A program made the position numbers and the translations under genes. Of a DNA stretch of 64,000 nt, positions 11,340 through 20,900 are shown piece by piece (the stretch's first letter is position 1; each line of letters starts with the position of its first letter). The notes below the pieces were generated by a model. It was not told where the DNA came from. It did not search any database and saw only the letters and a list, made by a program, of their open reading frames with translations. Source of the stretch: Hevea brasiliensis (lineage: Eukaryota; Streptophyta; Magnoliopsida; Malpighiales; Euphorbiaceae); contig NC_079507.1 of the NCBI RefSeq assembly GCF_030052815.1, positions 59,337,119-59,401,118 of the forward strand. The letters are read 5' to 3'.

Positions 11340-11457
11340 ATCATAGGGTGTGACGAAATTTTTACGTTGGTTGTCACCTACCGCAACCCTCCTCCTTTAT
11401 CCGGGCTTGGGACCGGCTAAGCGCAAACTACTTAGACAGAGTTAAGTTCAAGATCAA

Positions 11458-11975
11458 GATCGTTAAAAATACTAATAAAATAAGTTCGAGCAATATTTTT
11501 ATGTAATGAACTCAGATCAATTCAAAATGAATCAAGTAGTACTCAATAGTGCACTCTAGATGACTACAGTATCATAGTCAAAAAAAAAAAAAAAAAGAAA
11601 TTTAATGCAATTTATTTTCTTGGAAGGTAAAAAAGGGTTAAAAGTTGAAGTTGAAATTGAAAGATGCCATTGACAGAAGATCTCATTTCTGGACAATTGT
11701 CAAAAGGGCACCGCTGAACAGCCGAAGTCAAGAAGGGAATCGAAAGATGATGAATTTCCTGAGACACTGCCTCAGAAATCAGAATCAGCATTCAGGACAA
11801 GTGTCGAGGAGTCCTAGTTTCACTTACTGTTAGTGTTAGAGATAAAATTGGGGTAGTTAATTCAGTTAAAGGCCTGAATGTTTTAAGAGAAGCGTCACAA
11901 AACGCTTACTACCGTCAACTACTCTCCAAAATAGCTAAACCATCAATATTCAACTGAAAATATCAGATTTCAACT
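11458..11975. other. spacer between RTE element and NIP gene
   Basis: About 0.5 kb of AT-rich DNA with a poly(A) run at 11581-11596. No conserved coding sequence was seen. A 62-codon plus-strand ORF at 11645-11833 has no recognisable feature. This interval probably holds the upstream promoter of the aquaporin gene. Confidence 0.4.
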
Positions 11976-11977
11976 CT

Positions 11978-11992
11978 CTTTATATATATAAA
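11978..11992 (+). promoter_or_regulatory. TATA box of the NIP aquaporin gene
   Basis: CTTTATATATATAAAT lies about 100 bp before the start codon, with pyrimidine-rich sequence after it. It is a plausible TATA element placing transcription start near 12010-12025. Confidence 0.5.
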
Positions 11993-12088
11993 TGTTTCTT
12001 CCTAGGCACCAATGTCAATTTTCCTTTGCACAAAAAAACAAACATAATTAATAATAATTAATCTTCGCTCATTAACTTGTGATTAATT

Positions 12089-13317
12089 ATGTCCGGAGCA
12101 GATGATCATGAGATCAGAGATGTAGAAGAAGGGCAACAAGAAGACAGTAGTGATTCTCAAAATAACAGTAAAAGATCAGGGTTTTGTTCATCAAATGCGA
12201 CAGTTCAACTGCTCCAGAAGGTTTTTACAGAGCCTTTTTTTTTTTCTTTTGGTTGGTTGACAAATATATCATAGACATTAAGACCAAGCGAATATGATCT
12301 TTCTTTCTTGAACAGCTGATTGCAGAGATGGTGGGGACATACATGTTGATATTTTGTGGCTGTGGATCAGTTGCAGTCAATTACATATACGGTTCTATTA
12401 CATTTCCGGGAGTATGTGTAGTTTGGGGTCTTATTGTGATGGTTATGATTTACTCCGTTGGTCATATCTCTGGTGCTCATTTCAATCCTGCAGTTAGCAT
12501 CACTTTTGCCATTTTTCGACAATTTCCGATCAAACAGGCAGGTTTCCGGATCGATCCTTTTGTTCTGTCAGGAATATTTCAGTTCTTTTTTCTTGTTCTG
12601 ATATGCTATTGCTACATGAATTTTTGCAGCTACCTTTATACATTCTGGCACAGTTTGTTGGGTCACTTCTTGCTAGCGGCACATTGTACATCCTGCTTGA
12701 TGTGGAAGATGAGGATTTCTTTGGGACAAAACCAGTAGGGCCTCATGGTCGTTCTTTTGTAATTGAATTAATCACCTCCTTCCTCCTAATGTTCGTCATC
12801 TCTGGCGTCGCAACGGATAATAGAGCAGTCAGTAACCCTTAAACATCATTTCATTTTTGGTTATTTTCTTTGCCATTAAATGTGTTTTCTTCTTCAAGAT
12901 ATCTCTCTCATTTGGTTCCAACTATTTCTGTTAAGGAAAACTGAAATTGTCAACACTTTTGCAGATTGGAGAATTAGCAGGAATTGCTATTGGAATGACA
13001 ATAATGTTAAATGTCTTCATTTCAGGGTACATTAATGCGTTCTTGAAGTATTTTTTTTTTTTTTGAGTTTCATCAATTAACAGATTTTTTCTAATTTTGT
13101 GGGCTGCAGGCCAGTATCGGGGGGATCCATGAACCCTGTTCGGAGCTTAGGGCCTGCTATTGTTATGCATATATATACAGGAATCTGGATTTATATAATC
13201 GGGCCGGTCATCGGAGCCATCCTGGGAGGCTTTTGTTACAATTTGATTAGATTTACAGATAAACCTCTCCGTGAAATAAGCAAGAGTAGTACATTAATCA
13301 ATAGTTTCAGGAGTTAA
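12089..13317 (+). CDS. NIP: NIP-type aquaporin (nodulin-26-like intrinsic protein)
   Basis: A membrane channel for small neutral solutes. Exons: 12089-12220, 12316-12537, 12630-12827, 12965-13026, 13110-13317, giving 273 residues, normal for NIPs. The five-exon layout matches the family. Six membrane helices are expected. The first pore motif is SGAHFNPAVS (N101) and the second SGGSMNPVRS (N213). By spacing from the two Asn residues, the aromatic/Arg filter is W81, V201, G210, R216. NIP subgroup I normally has W-V/I-A-R and a second NPA or NPG, so Gly at LE1 and NPV are both unusual. The helix sequences (GHISGAHFNPA, IGELAGIAIG) look closest to NIP1/NIP4 types. Intron 2 needs a GC donor (CAG|GC at 12538) to keep frame. 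Substrate is not predictable with confidence. Confidence 0.92.
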
Positions 13318-15360
13318 TCAAGACCAGTTCATTATCAACCTTTTAATTAGCAATAGGCTTCATTCCATCATTTGTTGCCCCATATGTACAAATATTTCAT
13401 TACGGGTATCCTAATACTGGATATTGTCAAAAGCACAGGACACATAACACCTGAAATGTTTGAGAAGAGGCCATTTTGCTTTGAGGAATTCCACCTGTTC
13501 CCTGCTTTGCTCCACAATTGTTGCCTATTAATTTGGATATTCCTTGAATGGCCCATGTGGTTACTGAGTCTATTCAACTCACTACAGGGTTATATAAACA
13601 CAATGTTTGAATTTGATAGAGAAGAAAGAAACACAGGATGACTTCAATATCATTGAGTTGAAGTACATTGATAATAATTAATAGTTTGATAATTGAATAG
13701 TTGTCTTCTTTATTATTTTTATGCTATTTTTACATTTTAATTTAATTAAAACTAAGGTTAAACTGAAATAATAAAAAATATATATATCAATAACTGTTAT
13801 CATTGATCAATTTATAATGGAGAAACGTTCAACGCCACCAAATAAGCCAAAATTGAAGCTATGTATAACACAATGAACATAAATTCAGATCCGCAGAGAG
13901 TAAAGATCCAGATTTATTGCAACTTCCATTGGATCCTTGTGCTCATAAATATGATCCCCTACCATAGTACTCTCACATTCACTCAAGAATTTAGTAATAT
14001 CCAAATTCCATGTACAAAACCAGCAACGCATGGGGTCACATGAAAATAGAAACATCACATGGCTTGCCAAATGGAAAATTTTCACTCACATAACCTTGGC
14101 CGGTGGATAAATGTGACGCTCTTAAAGATTTGTATAGTGTGGATAATTATAATTGGATATGAAACTCTTATCCACAGCCATAGCCACAGGACCCACCCAC
14201 CCCTTCTTCCCTTGCCAACCAAATTTCACAACTACCTGAAGCTAGCCCACTGCTCTTCTACAGCTTTGTAGGTGCAGCTATGGACTTCACTTGGATGTTG
14301 ATCTCTTACCAGAATTGTAATGCATAGATATATTTCTTTAAGACAACATCAAACCAAATGGTAGTCTCTAGTTCAAGTTTTGTATTTGTTTAAAATACAA
14401 TAAGAGTTTTTTCATTTAATTATATACAAAAAAAGGTTAATTCATCTAAGAAAAATTTGGTGGTTTGTGGGATGTCACTTGGGTAGGGTCTTTGGTCTCA
14501 TTTTGCATCATTGACATTACCATGTTAATCTAGAAGGTACCTTATTGTATGGTAGCGTTATTGATGATTGGTGAGGTCATATATATATAGTTTTTAAGAA
14601 ATAATTTAATGGGTATATTATCTTTTATGCCAAATTTCAAATGTAACTGAGAAAGATAGATGATTAGGCAGCAAGTATGGATCCGTGTGCTGGTTGGCTA
14701 ATATGGACTAAAGAGTAGTGGAGACCAAGTCTATTATTGAGAAATCTTGTACCTCTTTTGTTGAACTTCTAGTATTGACCTTCTAATATAATAAAAAATA
14801 CTCTGCCGCTGCATGGACTTTCCTCTCTTCCTGCTTTTCGCCTTCTCATTTGGTAAATGATGCTCATGGGTCGTGACCATAAATTTAGCCAGGGATCGGT
14901 AAGAATCAAAATCCAATCCATTTAAATTAAATTAAAATTGTGATTAATTTGAACCGGATCGAAATTTAATTGAAACTTGCATGTTCAATTTTGAATCAAA
15001 TTTAATATTTTATTTATAAATTAAAAATTAAAAATTTTAAATTAAATTAAATCAAAATCAAAATTATAATATCTTAAAAACTAGTTCATATTCATACTTC
15101 TTATAAATTAAAACTATCAATTTCAAACTGATTTCAAATAAAAACCATTAATTTTGAACCAATTGCAAATCAAAATCAGCGTGAACAAATAGATTAATAG
15201 TTGGTGATTAATTTTTTGATTGTAAATTTTTGACAATATCTAATTGATGAGGTGAAAATGATGAATACCCATCATAAATTAAGAAATAAAATACCTGAAA
15301 TTTATAGTTAAAATAGGTGAATTTCGTCAAGTACTAGGTAAAAATAAGAAATTCTTATAA
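13318..15360. other. NIP 3' flank and intergenic DNA
   Basis: The NIP 3' UTR probably ends in the first few hundred bases; AATAAA-like signals occur near 13766. The rest is AT-rich with no conserved coding frame. Short ORFs on both strands (13372-13641, 13861-14085, 14059-14271, 14734-14916) show no domain or family signature. Confidence 0.4.
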
Positions 15361-15394
15361 ACGACAAAATATGGCATCACCTCTCTCAACGTCC

Positions 15395-15588
15395 CACGTG
15401 GCAACTCGTTTCCCTCTGATAAAAAGCGGGACCACATCAAATGGTCCCACATTCTGATTTGGACGGTAATGATGGAAGTCCAAAGTCCTTTGTTAGGCGA
15501 TCTGAACTGGGTTTTACAAGGCCTTGGGAGGCCCAACCGTACCATACATGTGCGGGGCACAGAGAGACACACGTGGCCCATGCACGTG
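15395..15588. promoter_or_regulatory. G-box cluster (three CACGTG sites)
   Basis: Palindromic CACGTG cores occur at 15395-15400 (in CCACGTGG), 15570-15575 (ACACGTGGC, ABRE-like) and 15583-15588 (TGCACGTGCA). They sit in a locally GC-richer block (15360-15600) inside AT-rich DNA. Such sites bind bZIP/bHLH factors. No gene starts within 1 kb, so the target is unknown; another CACGTG is at 17082-17087, nearer the WVD2-like gene. Confidence 0.35.
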
Positions 15589-15600
15589 CAAGGATTGAAA

Positions 15601-17060
15601 TATCACTTTCAATTTTATATTTAGAGTCAAAATTCAACTCGACTTAAAAATAATTAATTGATATAAAACTTATAAATTAAATTAATTTGTTGTAAAAATG
15701 TAATATAATATATGCTTTGCACACTTTAAATTAAATTTAGTATTTTATAATTTAATTTTTATAATTTATAAAAATTACAATTTGATATTTCTCTTTATAC
15801 TCTTTATATCTTAATTTATTGTTTCTTACCAATCCATCTATATGCTTTTCTTTTAAAAAAATCACAAAAAAATTCCATTATTAAAACAAAAAAAAATCAA
15901 CAATTTATTTTTTAATTTCTCAATTTCACATTAAAAGGATTAATAATTTTTTAACAATTCATTCTTTAATTTTTTTAAACTCTTAAAATATAAAAATTAA
16001 TTATTCCTTTTATAAAATATATAAAATTAAAGTAGTACAATTTATCATTTTAATCCGTCAGCTTAAAAGGGTCAAATTACTCCAAATTTGTGTGGGATCG
16101 TTGAATTCCTCATTTAGTCAGCGTGGGTATCTTTTGAATATGTTGCTTCTACTATCTTTTGGGCATCCACATAAGCATTTGATTCAAATTAAATTAAATT
16201 AAATTATTAAATTTAAATTATTATATTTTAAAAATTAAATCGAATTAAAATATATAAAATATTAAACTAAATAGTTTTAATTCAATTTAATTTGATTCGA
16301 ATTGATTAATTTTTATATTTTAATTATTTTTTATTAAATTTAATTTTTAAATTATTTAATCTAATTTTACTTTAATTTAAATTTAATAACCATTAATAAA
16401 TAAAAATAAACAAATTATATATATATATATAAAAATACATATAATACATAAATTTTTTATAAAAATAAAATAATTTTAAAATTAATAATTAACTTAATTC
16501 AGTTCAATCGACTTTTTCTCTTTAATATCACACTGAAATAATTAAAATTCTTAAAATATAAAATTAAATTAAACTAAATTATTTTATAATTAAATCAAAT
16601 TAAAGTAATTTAATTTAATTTATTTAATTTAAATTAAATAATGCCCACTCCTAAGCTAAGTCCCTTAAAAGCTGGAGTTACATAAGAACTCCATCCAACA
16701 CTTTGTTCCCCCCTAGCTCATATCTGCTCTTCACCATGGCTCTATGTGTTTTTGTCTTAGCTAAATGGTCACATGGGTTGCTATTAATCAAAGTGCGATG
16801 TTTTGTGTTTGGAATCACCATGTGTGTCTTGTTATGGTTTCACGCTTGTTTCGGGAGGTTCAACGACGAGTGGTTGGATGATCAGCGGTGACATCGTTTA
16901 CTATGATAAGATCCTTCCTCTATTTATATCGGATCCATCCTCGAGTCAAGTCAAAAGATTAGGGTTTGATTTTGATTGGCCCTTAGGGCTATTATGTTAC
17001 GTTGTGTAATGGTTGGCTTTTTATGCATTATTATCTTTAGGGAAAAATGAAAAATACTCC
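15601..17060. other. AT-rich intergenic DNA
   Basis: Mostly simple A/T-rich sequence with repeated AAATTAAATT blocks (16180-16640) that resemble a decayed non-coding repeat. A less AT-rich part (16680-17000) contains two overlapping ORFs of 62 and 68 codons with no recognisable domain. No gene is called. Confidence 0.4.
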
Positions 17061-17901
17061 GAGTCGAGAGTTTATAACTGACACGTGGAGGGAGCCTACT
17101 CACCCAAATTCCAAAGCAATGCATATCCAATCTGCCGTTTGTACAGAAACCGCCGTTAGATTGGAAGACCCGATTCCGCAATAGGAGCCGTTGATCCTAG
17201 GTGTGCCTTAAGCAATTCTGCTAAGTAATGACGGACGGGGAAACAAACATATACAAGAAGGAGAAGGAGAAGAGAGAATAGTTAGTGTTAAAATAGCGTG
17301 TCTGCTCAGAACAAGACAAAAAAAGGACAAGCAAGCACATGATGGCTTTGATAAACTTTTATTAAGCAAATCCCATTTCTATTAGATTCACGCATTTTTT
17401 TAAGGGACTCCAAACAGTGCCAAACAGAGAGCTATCACTTCATTTGAAGGAAGAGATCTGTGTTAGAGACAGAGATAGAAAGACAGAGAAAAGAAATCTG
17501 TAAGCTAGTGTTTGGTGTTTGGCATTTACTCCTAAAACACGCGATTCCTTTCATAGATTACTATCACAAGACTTTCTTCTTTTTTATATGACTTTATTTT
17601 CTCTCTCCGTGTTCATAAAATACGGAAGTGTTTGTATTCAACAGGGCTCTCCTTTGGATCTCTGTGGGGCATTTGTGCTATCTAGTTGAAAATACGGGCT
17701 GTTTGTTTGTGTTCTATCTCTGCAAATGCTTGTTTAAGGTACTAGAGTTTTGGTAGATACGGTGAACTTTAGGAACTTGAGTATAATATGGAATTTACCT
17801 TTTTTTATGTGCACTGCGAATGCCAGTTTTTTTTTTTCACATTGATTTGTTTTCTGTTAACAGGTGATTAGTGGGTGTTTTAGTGCTCGATTTGGGCAAT
17901 T
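17061..17901 (+). promoter_or_regulatory. promoter and 5' UTR of the WVD2-like gene, with probable leader intron
   Basis: Contains a G-box (CACGTG at 17082-17087), then a probable transcribed leader. A leader intron is likely: donor TTTAAG|GTACTAG at 17739 and acceptor TGTTAACAG at 17861-17863, after a T-rich tract. The leader then runs to the ATG at 17902. The transcription start was not located; a purine-rich stretch (17430-17500) could lie near it. Confidence 0.4.
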
Positions 17902-20900
17902 ATGATGGAAGAATTTGAAGAACCCTATAGCATTAGCTTTCAGGTATGGTATATTGTCGTCATTATTATTTCTCCCTTTTCTTTCCAATTTTATACTTGA
18001 GAATCTAGCATTAATTAGCATATTTATATGCTTTTTCATGATCATTTTTTAAATGTTTTAATGATCAAGTTTATGCCACTTTCTTTCCGATGCTTGTTTT
18101 TAATTATCAGTGATTTAGTGGAAATAAAAAAAAAAGGGTTGTTTAATTTTGCTTTCATAGTTGGATGTTTTGGTTTATTAACGATGCTTTGCTATCATTA
18201 GTATTGGACCTTCTAAGCCAAAATCTAGATGCATATCTTGATCTCCATTCACATTCAATATGACCAAGACAGTCATGAGATTTACCGACCTTGAGCTTGT
18301 GTCTTCTGCATCCTTGCACAGTAGCATCTGTTTCAGTTATAATATTCTAAAGTGCCTTCGAGCTTATTTTTTGTGATAAAAGAAATAGCTCAGATGGACC
18401 AATTTTTCACATTTGTTATTTGTGAGTTACCATGATCATCCATAGACAGTGCTTCATGCTAAATTGCATTCCATAGACAGTGCTTCATGCTAAATTGCAT
18501 TCAAACCAGAGTAGTGAAATCTGTGCATCTTTGTTTAAATATGGAGAAAGGTAACATATTCTGAAAATTTTCATTTAAAAAAATGGAATTGGATCTTTAA
18601 CAGTAATTATAATAAACTTTTGAATTACTCTCTCAAAATTTGAGTGTGATTTATCTGTCATAAAGCAGAATTGTGCTTTCAGATTAGAAATAGCTAATTT
18701 TCATGAACTTTAGATTATGTTAATTTGTTAAAGTAATGACTTCCAGAAGCATGTCAAATTACTATTAAAATGTGAGATTCTCTAGGTCGCTGTCAATTTT
18801 TCTGCAACTTCTTCATTAGTTGAAGTGCGCATGCTTGAAAATTGTACTTGTTTCTTGCTTTGTCAGTAGAAACCCCAATTCAGTAATTCAGGGGTTATCT
18901 TGGAAGAAGAAGAAAGAATTAGAGAAAGAGAGAAGAGATAGAATAGAGAAGAAGAGATCAATTTCTTATTAGATTCAGAATGAAAATCTACAGATTATAA
19001 GTCATCCATTCATAACAGATCTATAACTTACTCTCTTAACAGCTCTAACAAACTACAATAGCTCCAATAACTCCCTAACTGCTTTTCCCTCCAAAGCATT
19101 CACATTTCTCATTTCCAAATCTCTGCCTCCTATATGTCACGCTCTACTACTGTGGATAACTCATCCCCTTCTTAACATCCACTCTTTTCAATTGAGCAGA
19201 CAGATTCCTTGCACTCTGGCTCCATATCATTTGGAAGATTTGAAAGAGAAGACTTATCTTGGGAAAGGAGGTCATCTTTCTCTCACAATAGATATCTTGA
19301 AGAGGTTGAGAAATGCTCAAAACCGGGTTCAGTTATCGAGAAGAAAGCTTATTTTGAAGCCCATTTCAAGCAAAAGGGTATGCAACTACCAGCTTCTTTT
19401 GGGGGGCAAAATGGGATAGAATACCATGGTGAAAATGCTGTTTTTGAAAATGTGGGCCACAAAGAAGAAGATGATAATGCAAATGGAAGTAGCAATTATA
19501 CTCAGTTTGAGGAGGGTGCACTTGAGAATGTGGAATATGCAGAATTTTACGATGGATATGCAAGAGGTGAATTTGATCATGCAAATGATAGCGGCCAATA
19601 TGCTCACTTTGATGACAGCCCTGAAGGGTCAGAGTATTGTGGAGAATGCCAGGTGATGGAATGTGAAAGAGAAGATCCTGAATCTCAGATTGAAGCTTCT
19701 TCAGTCAATGCTAATGTTTTTGTAGAAGGTGTCTTTGAAGACATTAAACCTCAAGAAGCACATCAAACTGTAACTGGACCTGACGATAATGAAAGGCAAG
19801 AAATAGGAATAAAGGAGAACCTTAATGACAATGCTGCTAATGTGGACACGTCATCTAGGCCTTTTGACCCATCCCCAAAAAGTGGAACACTTGGGAGTGA
19901 TAAAACTACTGCAGTACATCAGCAAAATCTTTCTCCAAAGGTTTGAATTTCTTTTCTATTAATAATTCCATGTTATTCAAAGGCATAAAAAGAAAAAAAG
20001 AATAAAAAGAAAAGACTATGTTATTTTTTACTATTCAAAGCATGAAAACTGTATAATTCTAATATCTAGTTTTCAGTTCAATCTTGCTTTATTTATGGGC
20101 CTATGCCTATGTGCTATCGTTTTCTCCCCCGACATTGGTATGAAATTTTGTGCTATGGCATGTTTAACTGTAACCCGTACTAATTATTTTTCTCACTCTA
20201 GTTGCGAGTTCCAATGGAAAGTAAACATAGCGAGCCCAGATTGAAGTCCCAGGCTAATGCCAATCAAGTCCAGAAAGCCAATCAAAATGATGCATTAAAA
20301 ACAACTGTGAAGAAGCTAAATTGGAGGGAAAGAGAGAGTCCACAAAGAATGAAATCAGAAAAGCATTCACCACAAGCTGCCATTCCAACCAGACGTTCGG
20401 TGCTCAGGACTCCGAAAGGAGAGGTTACCTATTCTAACCCAATATTCCAGATGTGTCAATTATACATTTCAAAATGCCTTTGTTTTCTCATTTGAAGTTC
20501 TTTTTTGAATTTGCTTGGCCCGTTTTGCTTAGGATTTTGAAGTTTGTAATTCAAGATCAAACCTTGCAAATAAAAGGTACTTGCTGTCTCTTGCAAATTG
20601 CAACTCTGCATGTAACATAGGCTGCATCCTTTAAGATGCCTCTCGTTTTGTCCAGTGAAAAAGATCCAAAGATAAAGAAAGTAGTTGAAGCTGAGACTTC
20701 TGGATCAAAGAAAGTTGAACCTAGAGCACGTCAGAGCCTTAAAAGGTTTGTTACATTCACCATTGTATCTATCTGATAATGTTAAAAACCTTCTGAGATT
20801 AAATGTTGAGTGATTATGTTGCAGATCCAAGCAGACTGTTAGCTCAGCTAAGCCAGACACAAGGACAAGTACTGTAGCTTTCAATTTTAGAAGTGATGAA

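Larger units (their letters stand above)
7514..11443 (-). mobile_element. RTE-clade LINE, full-length but decayed
   Basis: A 3.93-kb element on the minus strand with 5' UTR (11443-11340), apurinic-type endonuclease (from 11339), linker, reverse transcriptase and C-terminal domain (to 7542), and a 3' end of five AACTC/GAGTT pentamers (7512-7535). Perfect 14-bp target-site duplications AAGTTCAAGATCAA flank it at 7500-7513 and 11444-11457, which fix both ends. It carries a 662-bp internal tandem duplication and several frame breaks, so it is not autonomous. Its 5' end faces the NIP aquaporin gene about 0.5 kb away, and its 3' end faces the other RTE copy, 64 bp beyond the TSDs. Confidence 0.92.

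Noticed and set aside
13368..13641. Overlapping ORFs on both strands after the NIP stop
   Set aside because: No domain, no codon bias, lie in the probable 3' UTR.
16703..17009. Two plus-strand ORFs before the WVD2-like gene
   Set aside because: Hydrophobic but without family resemblance or splice context; left as unrecognised.
20621..20655. Upstream extension of WVD2-like exon 5 from an acceptor at 20621
   Set aside because: It keeps frame only if the 44-nt exon 20533-20576 is skipped. The pyrimidine-rich acceptor at 20655 and in-frame inclusion of the 44-nt exon look better, though RNA data could reverse this.
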